Shown here one piece after another: positions 17,930-26,100 of a stretch of DNA of 64,000 nucleotides. The notes below the pieces were generated by a model that saw only the letters and a list, made by a program, of their open reading frames with translations, searched no databases and had not been told where the DNA came from. A program made the position numbers and the translations under genes. The stretch's first letter is position 1, and the number at the start of each line of letters is the position of its first letter. This stretch comes from Luteolibacter algae (GTDB lineage Bacteria; Verrucomicrobiota; Verrucomicrobiia; Verrucomicrobiales; Akkermansiaceae): positions 248,001 to 312,000 of the forward strand of contig NZ_JBHUIT010000031.1 in assembly GCF_042683045.1 (NCBI RefSeq), given 5' to 3'.

Positions 17930-18817
17930 TTACTCGTTTGAGCGATAAACCAAATGGGTGTCGCCCCCGTCCAGAGGTCGCATGAGTTCCCTTCCGGTAA
18001 GTCTTTTGTATGCCGCTTCATCCTCAGCATCCCGCTCTTGCTTACGAAATTCCTTGATACTGTGATACCAAGCACTCTGTCGGTTCTTGGCATCTGCCAG
18101 CCAAGCGTCAATGAGAGCGATTCGCTTCGGTTCGTGGACTGGATCAAGGGGCACAAGGCTTTGGCTAAGTCGCATCGAAATGTCCTGCAATACAGGATTG
18201 TTCTTCGCTTCCTCACTACGTTTCCGCAGGTCTTCACCCGCTCTCTCCGCGACTGCCCGAAAGTCAGCAACCCCGAGCGACCTTGCTTGAGTTTTCACGG
18301 GCTTCTCAATTTCCTGCGGAGTGAGCAAACGGAAAGACTTGATCTCTTGATACCAGATATTCTCTTCGTTCTCCTCATCCGTGATCCAAGCATCGAACTG
18401 CTTTAACACACTCTTTTCCAATTTTGGATCAAGTGGTCCTTTCTGAGCAAATCTTTGAACGCGAACCACCAGGTTCCATGTATTGGCATCGTTGCGAATC
18501 GCCGAATATCTCCGGTCGATTTCCTCATCAGGAATTGAGTCGAGAAAGTCATAGTTTTCTCGGATGTATTGTCGCAATTCTTTCCTACCTCTTCCCGTGG
18601 TAAAGAGGGCTGGAAGGGACTTTATCCTGAGGTCATCGACGATGATTTTCCACATCCCACGTGGGGATAGTGTCACTGGCCGCAGCGTGAGAAGGTTGAA
18701 AAACTCAACTTTGAGAACTTTCAGGATACGAACGATTGCAGTCCAATCGGGCTTTGGAAAACCCTTCCGCTCCGGGAAGACATGAGCTGGAAACAAATCT
18801 GAGTGTTTTGAGGGCAT
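17930..18817 (-). CDS. Hypothetical protein with two tandem repeats
   Basis: 295 residues. Two segments look like diverged copies of one unit: FDAWITDEENEENIWYQEIK near residues 137-156 and IDAWLADAKNRQSAWYHSIK near 237-256, each preceded by a helical stretch and a Leu-Asp-Pro motif. The N-terminal 60 residues are basic and hydrophobic. No catalytic motif is visible. It is part of a reverse-strand group of unknown element genes (17.9-20.1 kb) lying between the coupling-protein operon and the first tyrosine recombinase module. Confidence 0.6.
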   Translation of the reverse strand: MPSKHSDLFPAHVFPERKGFPKPDWTAIVRILKVLKVEFFNLLTLRPVTLSPRGMWKIIVDDLRIKSLPALFTTGRGRKELRQYIRENYDFLDSIPDEEIDRRYSAIRNDANTWNLVVRVQRFAQKGPLDPKLEKSVLKQFDAWITDEENEENIWYQEIKSFRLLTPQEIEKPVKTQARSLGVADFRAVAERAGEDLRKRSEEAKNNPVLQDISMRLSQSLVPLDPVHEPKRIALIDAWLADAKNRQSAWYHSIKEFRKQERDAEDEAAYKRLTGRELMRPLDGGDTHLVYRSNE

Positions 18818-18901
18818 GGCAGTCTTTGAGTGATTCTATCCAATAGAGCCCTCCAGTCAAATTCCCGAAGAACTTTCCCGCATTTTCAGGAGCGATTCTC
18901 C

Positions 18902-19519
18902 CTAGAATTTCGGTGGTTGGGAAAATGTTCCCACCGTGCTTCCAAGGCTTTTGTTCAAGCTTTGGGTTTCATCGCACTTTTGAAGAGCCTCTGCAAAGGT
19001 AGTGTCTCGTTGGAGAAGGTTGGATATTTCGGTTTCGATTTCATCTTTCGCGTCGGTCAGCAGAAGTGTGGTTGAAGCGTGAGTGGATGAATATTCTTCA
19101 AGCTGTCGTTCGATGGCTTGAATCGCCTCATCCGATTCGCCGACGCCAATGAGCCGCTGTCTTTCCTGTTCAAGTCCGGCATGTCGAACCTTGAGAGCTT
19201 CGCGAAGCTCGCCGAGCGTCATCTCGACCTGTTCGTTGCCTACCTGCAAGGGAACCGGAGCACCGTTGATCGAAGCCAAGGCCTTTTCCGTGCCTGACTT
19301 TACCCTTCGATACATCTCCCATTCGAAATCACTCCAATCAATTCGGGTCGTGATGCGGGGAACCTTGAACATCATTTCCTCAAGTTCGATTTTTGAGATT
19401 CCCATGTTCCTTGCAACCTTGTCGAATCCCAGCCTCAGATAGAAATCCTCATCCATCTGGTTTCGTTTGACATGCTCTTTTTCCTCTTCGCTCAGCTTCG
19501 CATCATAGTCTCCGCGCAT
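18902..19519 (-). CDS. Coiled-coil protein, paralogue of the 21654-22415 gene
   Basis: 205 residues. The central part (PLQVGNEQVEMTLGELREAL, then an Arg/Glu/Leu coiled coil, then a pattern D-A-x-x-E and FAEAL) aligns with the product at 21654-22415, which has SLQVNGQNLDITQGELRRIM and FAEML in the same order. Both lack signal peptides. The copies flank the first tyrosine recombinase module. A TTTTAACC/TTTAACA motif lies about 35-50 bp upstream of the ATG. Function unknown. Confidence 0.6.
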   Translation of the reverse strand: MRGDYDAKLSEEEKEHVKRNQMDEDFYLRLGFDKVARNMGISKIELEEMMFKVPRITTRIDWSDFEWEMYRRVKSGTEKALASINGAPVPLQVGNEQVEMTLGELREALKVRHAGLEQERQRLIGVGESDEAIQAIERQLEEYSSTHASTTLLLTDAKDEIETEISNLLQRDTTFAEALQKCDETQSLNKSLGSTVGTFSQPPKF

Positions 19520-19687
19520 CGAACGCTCCTCATTCTGTTGCTCTCGAAACCATGTTAAAGGAAATTGGTTAAAATCAGGTAAACCGGAACGCGACAGAAG
19601 ATCCGGTATCGGCGAATAGCACCGACAAGAGATCCTCCTGAGGAGACGTGAACTTCTCCCGTTTTCAGAAATTGGAAGAAGCGCGGT

Positions 19688-20149
19688 CTAGGATGGACAT
19701 CGCCAAGCGAGAGCAATCATCGCGATTTTATTGGCTCGCATTTTTGCTTCATTGAAATCATCGAATAGCCCGAGAAAATGCCGACCGATCCACTTGGCCT
19801 TTCTTCCGTCGTCAAACTCGATGCCCTTTTCGTGCTCGTATTCCCAACTCAGTTTCGCGCTCTTGAGGATGAACTTTGATCGTTCCTCAGCCTGCCAACA
19901 GTTGCCCGCAACGAATTCCGTGGCCGGGTTCCTGTCACTCAGAACGTCCAGTTCTACGAGATAAGAGATGCCCCCGCAGGATGGACACCTGATCGTCCAG
20001 AAGGACGAATAAAGCCGCGTGGTGCGGACTTCCGGCTCCAAGGTGATCGTGTCAATGTCGAGGGTTTCAAACTTCTCCTCAGGCTTTGTCTCGCAGCAGG
20101 GACATCCCCAACGGGGAAAAGATTCAACGGTTGTGTATTCGATATTCAT
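19688..20149 (-). CDS. Zinc-ribbon-like hypothetical protein
   Basis: 153 residues with two CxxC pairs, CPCC at 17-20 and CPSC near 55-58, spaced as in zinc ribbons. The rest is acidic with a hydrophobic end (KIAMIALAWRCPS). It may bind zinc; nucleic-acid binding is possible but not shown. It lies between the coiled-coil gene and the first recombinase module on the reverse strand. Confidence 0.55.
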   Translation of the reverse strand: MNIEYTTVESFPRWGCPCCETKPEEKFETLDIDTITLEPEVRTTRLYSSFWTIRCPSCGGISYLVELDVLSDRNPATEFVAGNCWQAEERSKFILKSAKLSWEYEHEKGIEFDDGRKAKWIGRHFLGLFDDFNEAKMRANKIAMIALAWRCPS

Positions 20150-20280
20150 CCAGTTTCCTCGCTTCTGGCTTGTTACGGATTAGCTCCGCAGCAATAGCAC
20201 GAAACGCTGAAGCCTCATACCCCTTTTGCAAAACGTAAGGAAAAACCTGCATTCGATCATCCCCCGAGCCATAGTCAAAA

Positions 20281-20311
20281 AGTGACCCAAAATTCCCAAT
20301 ATTGGGTCACT
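20281..20311 (+). repeat. Recombination-site candidate, module 1 downstream copy
   Basis: Palindrome with outer arms AGTGACCC and GGGTCACT. The 27-bp core (20283-20309) is TGACCCAAAATT, spacer CCC, AATATTGGGTCA. Read in reverse it aligns with the upstream copy at 20954-20980, so the two lie in inverted orientation. It lies 42 bp after the recombinase stop. Confidence 0.6.
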
Positions 20312-20353
20312 CGATTTTCTCCGTTTTTATAGAAGAGTCAAGTTTCCGAAGAT

Positions 20354-20938
20354 TTATTTCCATGTTCTTCTAGCCAATCCGCGTTCTTCCTTCCCGATTA
20401 CGTTGAGGTAGATTGCAGTGGTTTCGATGCTGCTGTGTCCCATCCACTTCGCGATGGTCGGCAATGGAATATTCGCCTCCACGCACGCAACCCCGAAACC
20501 GTGTCTGAGTCCTTTGGGGCAGGCGGGAACGCCTTCGATCCCAGCCGCCCCCATGACGCGTTTGACGATGCGATAGGCGGTCTTTCTTGAGAATGTCCAT
20601 AGCCGTTCATCATCGTCGGTCACCTGCAAGAAATGACGAACCGATTTGAGAAATTCATCGGGCAATGGCACCGCCCGATATGTTCGGTTGTTCCGACGTT
20701 TCAGAGTGCGAATGACAACCGACTTGTTTCCTTCGTCCAGTCGGTTCGGGGTCAGTTCGAGCACCTCGGAAATCCTCGCCCCGGTATAGAAGAGCATCAG
20801 GCAGAAATCTCTTCGTGAGGCTTCCAACGATGCCGCACATGCGCGGAAGCGGCGGCGTTCCGCGCCTGTGAGGTATTTCCTGCGACCGTTTCGGTCGTGA
20901 ATGTCGGCTCCGGTGAAGCGGTCTGGATGGTCGGTCAT
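20354..20938 (-). CDS. Compact tyrosine recombinase, module 1
   Basis: 194 residues, essentially only the catalytic domain. Recognizable residues are Arg55 in TGARISEVL, Lys80, the box-II motif KGLRHG with Arg145, His168 in WMGHSS and nucleophile Tyr177 in TTAIYLNV. The usual box-II first His is Lys142. There is no SAM-like core-binding domain at the N-terminus, so DNA contacts must come from the catalytic domain or a partner. The product is clearly paralogous to that at 32830-33399, sharing RKYL near the start and KGLRHGF, WMGHS and LARR. ATG 20938 lies 15 bp from the upstream inverted site. Confidence 0.9.
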   Translation of the reverse strand: MTDHPDRFTGADIHDRNGRRKYLTGAERRRFRACAASLEASRRDFCLMLFYTGARISEVLELTPNRLDEGNKSVVIRTLKRRNNRTYRAVPLPDEFLKSVRHFLQVTDDDERLWTFSRKTAYRIVKRVMGAAGIEGVPACPKGLRHGFGVACVEANIPLPTIAKWMGHSSIETTAIYLNVIGKEERGLARRTWK

Positions 20939-20953
20939 GGCGGCTCCTTTCGT

Positions 20954-20980
20954 TGACCCCGAATTGGGAATTCCGGGTCA
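20954..20980 (-). repeat. Recombination-site candidate, module 1 upstream copy
   Basis: 27-bp near-palindrome: TGACCCCGAATT, spacer GGG, AATTCCGGGTCA (one mismatched arm pair). It shares TGACCC, TTGGGAATT and GGGTCA with the reverse complement of the copy at 20283-20309. It lies just upstream of the recombinase start and 41 bp before the start of the gene at 21022. Confidence 0.6.
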
Positions 20981-21021
20981 GCCGGGTTCCCAGCCTAACA
21001 ACCGCCAACCTCGAACGAAAG

Positions 21022-21657
21022 ATGACCACCCTCCTCAACTCCGCTTATCCACTGATTTTCTGCCTTCTGGCATTTGTCTCAAACTCTCTCGCCGTCCAGC
21101 CGATTGACCATCGCCCAATCGGCGAACTCTCCGCCGCCATCAAGAAAGCCGGACATACGCGCATTGCGCAAGGAATACGATATGTCGTGACCAAAGACCG
21201 GAAGACCGGAGAAGTTTCAAAAACTGATAATGTCCTTATGCTGACCACAAACAAGAAAACCGGCGAATGGACGGTTTCAGTCCTTCACGGTGACACTAGG
21301 GGCAGCACTCTGCTCATTGGCTCCGGTCTGGAGCGTCCGAGAGCCGGAGAAACACATCATCGGAAGTCATACAGCCGGGAGGCCTCCAACCGAGTTATCA
21401 AGGCAACCAAGGGAGAAGTATTTTCGGCCTACTATCCAGACGAGATTAAGAGAATCTTGAAACTTGGTTGGAAAAGAAGTTTCGCAGGGAGCGTTCGCCA
21501 TGTGAACCATCCGCTTTTCAAAGAAAACGAAACGGCCAAGTATCATTGCGATATACTCGTCGAGCCTAAAGGTGGCCGCTTCGTGGTTCTCATCACGGAC
21601 ATTTCAGGGACATGTTTCAAGATTGCATTGGGCAAGGAATTTTCCGCCAAGAACTAG
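21022..21657 (+). CDS. Secreted hypothetical protein
   Basis: 211 residues from ATG 21022 (CGAAAG just upstream; an earlier in-frame start would destroy the signal peptide). Residues 1-26 form a signal peptide (SAYPLIFCLLAFVSNSLAVQ). The mature part is basic, beta-rich and of unknown fold, with a central KATKGEVFSAYYPDEI and no cysteine motif. It follows tyrosine recombinase module 1 directly and converges with the next gene, overlapping it by four bases. Export suggests a role at the envelope or in mating. Confidence 0.65.
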   Translation: MTTLLNSAYPLIFCLLAFVSNSLAVQPIDHRPIGELSAAIKKAGHTRIAQGIRYVVTKDRKTGEVSKTDNVLMLTTNKKTGEWTVSVLHGDTRGSTLLIGSGLERPRAGETHHRKSYSREASNRVIKATKGEVFSAYYPDEIKRILKLGWKRSFAGSVRHVNHPLFKENETAKYHCDILVEPKGGRFVVLITDISGTCFKIALGKEFSAKN

Positions 21658-22415
21658 AATCCTAGTTTTTCAAGAGACTGGTCAAGAGGGCGATCATCGA
21701 AGCCCGGTTGATTGATTTCAGTCGATGGCTGTTCCGGCAGTTCGCCGCCTCGGGAAAAGGCATCGGACAAGGAAAAGGTCTGCATGGTTTCGTCACCGAA
21801 CTGTTCAGCCGCGAATGAAGTTCTCGGAATCTCCACTGAGGACGTTTTCTCCACAGAAGGATTGGAGTGATTTTCAAGCATTTCAGCGAAACCGGGATCG
21901 GCTTCAATCAGTTCCTGAACTGCTTCCTCAACAGTGGCATCCGCACGACCATCGGCGAGATCATCAATGGTTTCGTCGTATTTCTGAATGGTTTCGTCCA
22001 ACGCGGAAATTTCAGCGGAACCAGCCCCGCCTTGGATCATGCTTTCACGAATTTCTCGCAGCTCTTCGAGACGCTTCTCCATGATACGTCTCAACTCACC
22101 TTGGGTGATGTCCAGGTTCTGGCCGTTCACTTGTAGGCTCAGACGGTGCGCGTCGATCTCCTGTTGTCTCTGGATGCTGGAGAGCATCGTATCAGCCAAG
22201 ATTTCAGCCTCCCGCTTCTTCGGAAAACCTGACTCGTCGATTTCGAGCTGGTCTTGGCGCGTCCGGTAGCTGGCCACCAAAAACTGATACTTGGCAGGGA
22301 GAATAGCTCGGAAACTCAGAGCCTCGGGGTCCATGCCCTCAAGCTCATCCGTCATGCCAATTGGTGGGTGATAATTCCCGAGCGGGGATTCCACCCCGAG
22401 GTTCGCCGCAACCAT
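21654..22415 (-). CDS. Coiled-coil protein, paralogue of the 18902-19519 gene
   Basis: 253 residues. The middle (SLQVNGQNLDITQGELRRIM, a coiled coil, then VEEAVQELIEADPGFAEML) matches the order and spacing in the 18902-19519 product. The C-terminal 60 residues are Pro/Ser-rich and acidic. A GTTAAC motif lies 64 bp upstream of ATG 22415, in a context similar to that upstream of the coupling-protein operon. No enzyme motif is visible; perhaps a structural or DNA-organizing factor of the element. Confidence 0.6.
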   Translation of the reverse strand: MVAANLGVESPLGNYHPPIGMTDELEGMDPEALSFRAILPAKYQFLVASYRTRQDQLEIDESGFPKKREAEILADTMLSSIQRQQEIDAHRLSLQVNGQNLDITQGELRRIMEKRLEELREIRESMIQGGAGSAEISALDETIQKYDETIDDLADGRADATVEEAVQELIEADPGFAEMLENHSNPSVEKTSSVEIPRTSFAAEQFGDETMQTFSLSDAFSRGGELPEQPSTEINQPGFDDRPLDQSLEKLGF

Positions 22416-22545
22416 TTGTTTCCCTCATCTCCCGTTGTTGTGTCACCGACATGATACCACGCCATTTCTTAAAACCCGGTTAACGTGGAGCCACTTGCCG
22501 TGATGGTGCTTTTGAAAGGACGCTTCTCTGCACGACTTCTCCTTT

Positions 22546-22576
22546 TTCTGTTTCGGGCATCGGGGTGCAAACAGAA
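22546..22576 (+). ncRNA. Structured RNA leader, copy 1
   Basis: An 8-bp stem TTCTGTTT/AAACAGAA encloses the loop CGGGCATCGGGGTGC and is followed directly by CAAAGGAG, the ribosome binding site of the gene at 22591. A second copy at 41311-41340 has a different stem but nearly the same loop and the same downstream CAAAGGAG, so the stem covaries. A cis-regulatory leader (protein-binding or ligand-binding) is likely; the ligand is unknown. Confidence 0.5.
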
Positions 22577-22590
22577 CAAAGGAGTTCATC

Positions 22591-22815
22591 ATGACAAACG
22601 AAAAGCAAACAAAAGCAAAACCATCCCACCGTGTCTCATTCTCTCGCATCATCGGCAGCAATGACGATGGCAGTGACAAACTCGGACCAGCCCGCGAAAT
22701 CGGAGCCGTCTGGGAACGCAAGGGCGACAAGAAGGGCGGAATCCTCCAGCTCGACCACATCCCCGTCGAACTGACCCGTCACGAAGGAGTCATCTTCGTC
22801 GTTCCGGTGGAGTAG
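22591..22815 (+). CDS. Small conserved-looking element protein
   Basis: 74 residues with a strong ribosome binding site (AAAGGAG) and a structured leader upstream. The sequence has KPSHRVSFSRI near the start and IGAVWERKGDKKGGILQLDH, a pattern of small plasmid proteins similar in layout to DUF736-like products (short beta-rich domain with IGxxW). Soluble, basic in the first half. It ends just before a hairpin. Function unknown. Confidence 0.65.
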   Translation: MTNEKQTKAKPSHRVSFSRIIGSNDDGSDKLGPAREIGAVWERKGDKKGGILQLDHIPVELTRHEGVIFVVPVE

Positions 22816-22824
22816 TGACCTGCA

Positions 22825-22852
22825 GACCGAGAGGGGAGTGCCCTTCTCGGTC
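22825..22852 (+). terminator. Hairpin terminator candidate
   Basis: A 12-bp stem with one G-T pair (GACCGAGAGGG and CCCTTCTCGGTC) directly after the stop of the 74-residue gene. There is no clear T-run, so termination strength is uncertain. Confidence 0.5.
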
Positions 22853-22880
22853 AGATTATCGAGAATTCGCCGGCGCTCCA

Positions 22881-22928
22881 ATCGTTGGCATAGGTGACGG
22901 TTTCGAGGTTTCTGCTGTTGGGCTGGTA
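22881..22928 (-). pseudogene. Remnant of a YD-repeat (Rhs) core
   Basis: 48 bp matching 25286-25333 inside the YD-repeat gene at 44 of 48 positions. On the reverse strand it encodes a piece like TYQPNSRNLETVTYAND, the same phase as the intact gene's TYQPNSGNLETVTYAND. It lies just downstream of the putative immunity gene, where displaced Rhs cassettes usually lie. Confidence 0.7.
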
Positions 22929-22991
22929 TGGCCAAGCGCGTTGGTTTTGGCACGAACGGACTAAGGGTAATTTTCGGCGTGTGAATTCATT

Positions 22992-23198
22992 TTAAATAAA
23001 ACCAAATAATTTTTCTAGCGTTTCGTCGGAGCATTTAACACTTACAAAAAGTGCCAACCCAGAAAAGAGCGGAATTAGAATTCTATAGTCCAATCCTAAT
23101 TCCCAGCCAGAACGAAGATACACCACAAAGGAAATACTAAACAAGAATACTCCGATAAGAAATACAATTGCACGTAATAATGATAAAGTTTTTTTCAT
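22992..23198 (-). CDS. Small membrane protein, candidate immunity partner of YD-repeat protein
   Basis: 68 residues with two membrane segments (SLLRAIVFLIGVFLFSISFV and a second at about 41-53). Its ATG overlaps the stop of the YD-repeat gene (ATGA), so it is translated with it. Base composition is AT-rich like the C-terminal tip of that gene and unlike the YD core. Position, size and composition fit an immunity protein for a membrane-acting or envelope toxin. This is inference; no family is recognized. Confidence 0.6.
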   Translation of the reverse strand: MKKTLSLLRAIVFLIGVFLFSISFVVYLRSGWELGLDYRILIPLFSGLALFVSVKCSDETLEKLFGFI

Positions 23199-26100
23199 AG
23201 ATAAGGACCAGGAGGTAGAGGGAATTCAAGAAATGGAAATTCATCCGCAAAAGGTGGATCGGCATCGTCAAGTTTCCAATTGTCCAACAGATCCTCGCCT
23301 ATATCTTTTCCTTTTTTCAAGTTTCCTGGACAATCTTTAAGCTGAAGAAGCCCTAGCCCAGCGGCTCCCTTACCTAAAGCTTTTGCTCCTTCTTCAATTG
23401 CATCCGGCGCCAATCCAGGGCCTCTTAATTCAGGGACAAATTTCTTTTGTATTTTATTATACTTTTTGTAAGCTTTATATGCTCTCCCTGCATTTTTTAT
23501 AGCTCCTAATCCTAGGGCGCCACTTGCAAAGTCGATTGCTGCATCTTTAGCACTGTAACATTCGCCAGACAATCTCGCAGTTGCATAACCAAGGCCAAGT
23601 GAGATAACACCACCCCCAATCTCTTTTAAAAACAAACCGTGAGGGTCGTAGTAGTTCGCCGGATTATTCCCTACATAGCCGTAAAGATTTAATCCTCCCG
23701 CTTCCCCGATTGGGTCACGACTTAGCCATCTGCCGGTCGCTGGATCATAAGCTCGGTAAAGTGTCAGATGCAGGTCGCTCGGTGCATGATGAAGGTGACC
23801 CGTGTAGAGGAAGTCGCTTTCCACTCCGGTGCCGCTCGTTCTGGTGACTTGGCCCCACGGGGTGTAGTCATATCGGGCTTCGACTGTCGTGCCATCGCTG
23901 GCGATGACTTCGCGGATGCTGCCCAAGTGATCTTTAGTGTAGAAGTAATTGTTCGCTCCTTCGGTGAAGCCGTCTGAAAAGTAGTTTCTTTGGACGGTTG
24001 CCGCGGCGCTGTCGCGTTTCTGGGCGATCTGGGGGCCGACCCAGAGATAGGTTTCATGCGAGGTCTCGGTGCCGTTGTCTTTCTCGACGATGCGGATTCT
24101 CCGGTCAAGGCCGTCGTATTCGAATTCGCTGGTGTGGGTGCCGTCGATAATCTTGAGGAGGCGATTCTTCGCGTCCCATTGAAACTTTCTAAGCACGGTG
24201 CCTTGGTCGTCTTTTTCGAACCGTAGGTTGCCGTTCAAATCATATTCGAGAGTTTTTTGGATTCCGCCGACGGTGATGTTGTAGCTTTGGGTGGCGGTGT
24301 TTTGATTCCCATCGGTCGCCTCGACGGTGACGGTGTTGTTGCCTTGGTTGAGGGGGATTTTCTTACGAAACAGAAAATCGCCACCCGGAAGGCTGGTGAC
24401 TTCGGCGGGCTGGTTGTTGACTTTCACCGTGGAGGGTTCGTCAACGGTGCCTTCGATCAGGGTAGAACCAGAGCCGCCGAGTTGGCCGAGCTGGTTCAGG
24501 TTGTTGAACTGTGAATAGGTGGAGGCGGTGTCGATACTTTCACGCACGCGGTTGCCAGCTGGATCATATTGCCATGACCAGGTTTTCAACACGTTGGCAT
24601 TCTGGTCGGCGACAATGGCGTCGGTCAATCTCGAAGCCTTGTCGTAAGCGAAGGCATGGTTGCGGATGGCGGTGCCTTGCTGCTGGTTCCACTGCTTGAT
24701 CTGTCCGGCGGGGTCATAGCCGTAGTTGAATTTGCTGAGGGTGGCTCCGCCGTTGGCGGTGGTGTGGATTTCCTTGAGGCGGGCGTCGTTGGCAGTGCCG
24801 GTGACCGGGTAGTAATCAAAAGCGGTTGTGATGCCGGTGGCGGCTGGGTATTGCAGGGCATCTGGCTTTGCGGTCAGATTGCCTGCGTTGTATTGGTAGG
24901 TGAAGGTGCCGAGGTTGTTGGTTTCGCTGGAGAGGCGGTCGAGGGTATCGAATTGCACGGCGACGCTGTGGATCGGATTGCCGGTGCCGTCTTCGAGGAT
25001 CTCCCGACTCTGCATGCGTCCCTGCCAATCGTAGGCGTGGCGAATGGTGTCGTTGGCCCAAGGGCCGTTGATTTCGTAGAGTGCTCCGGCTCCGTTCTGG
25101 CTTCCGGTGAAAGGCACGTAGATGTAGCTGGTGGTGCCGAGCTGGTCGAGGTGGGCGGTGATGCGGGCGAGCGGGTCGTTGTATTGGTAGCTGACATCTG
25201 GGGTGGCCGGGTCGGTGTGATCGACTGTGGCCATGGAGCCGTCGATAAAATAACTGTAACCGATCGTGGGCTGACCGCTTGCCTGATCGTTGGCGTAAGT
25301 GACGGTTTCGAGGTTTCCGCTGTTTGGCTGGTAGGTAAAGGAGGTTTTGCGGCCGTCCGGATAGAGTTTTTCGTAAGGACGTCCCCGCACGTCGCGCTTC
25401 CAGTGGGTGACGTTGCCTTTGGCGTCGATGAGTTTGCGGATGTCGCCGCAGCGGCACCATTCGTAGGAGGTGCGGTTTCCGGCGGGGTCCTGTTGGAGGA
25501 CGAGTTTGCGGTTGGCATCATACCAGAAGCGGCTCCAGTCGCCGTTGCGGTCTTTGGCGGCTTCGAGTTCAAGGTCTTTGTAATTGAACTGCTGGGTACT
25601 ACCGTCGGGATGGGTAATGAGGGTGGGGCGGTCGAAATTGTCGTAATCGTAAGTGAGCGTGTAGCCCTCGGCATCCGTCGAGGTGCGCACCCGCCCGAAG
25701 GTATCGTGAGTGAAGCTGGCGATTGTTACGAATGCGCTTGGGGTGAGCGGATCGGTCTGTTGTATTTCGATAAGGTAGCCACGTGGATCGGGAGTGCCAT
25801 CAAGGTTTTCGTCGTAGATCAGTTTGGTGGTTTCGGTGTTGCCGCCTTTGGCGGTAGTGATCCGGGTGACTTGTCCTTCGGCATTGTATTGGTAGGAGGT
25901 GACGATACCGGATGCGTCAGTGACCGTCTGTGGCTGGTGATTGATGAAGTCCGAGTATGAGGCGAGGGTTTCGTAAATGCCGGGGCCGGTTTTTACTTTG
26001 ATGGCGGTGAGATCGAGTCCGGTGACGGCTCCGGGGACGGTGCCTGAGGGGTTGTATTCGTAGGATATTTCACGCCCGAGTGCGTCGATGCTTTTGGCGA

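Larger units (their letters stand above)
20281..20980. mobile_element. Tyrosine recombinase module 1 (gene between inverted sites)
   Basis: A 0.7-kb unit made of one reverse-strand tyrosine recombinase gene and two inverted 27-bp palindromic sites, 20283-20309 and 20954-20980. Compared with module 2 (32787-33468) it has the same layout and nearly the same size but different, module-specific site sequences. Whether it moves, inverts or only marks a past insertion is not shown by the sequence. Confidence 0.55.

Noticed and set aside
22546..22576. TTCTGTTT in RNA leader 1 resembling the arms of recombinase site 2
   Set aside because: The spacing is different and the second leader copy lacks it, so the match is best explained by chance.
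24656..25960. 434-codon forward open frame inside the YD-repeat gene
   Set aside because: Antisense shadow: Val/Gly-rich low-complexity sequence produced by the opposite-strand repeats, with no motif or ribosome binding site.
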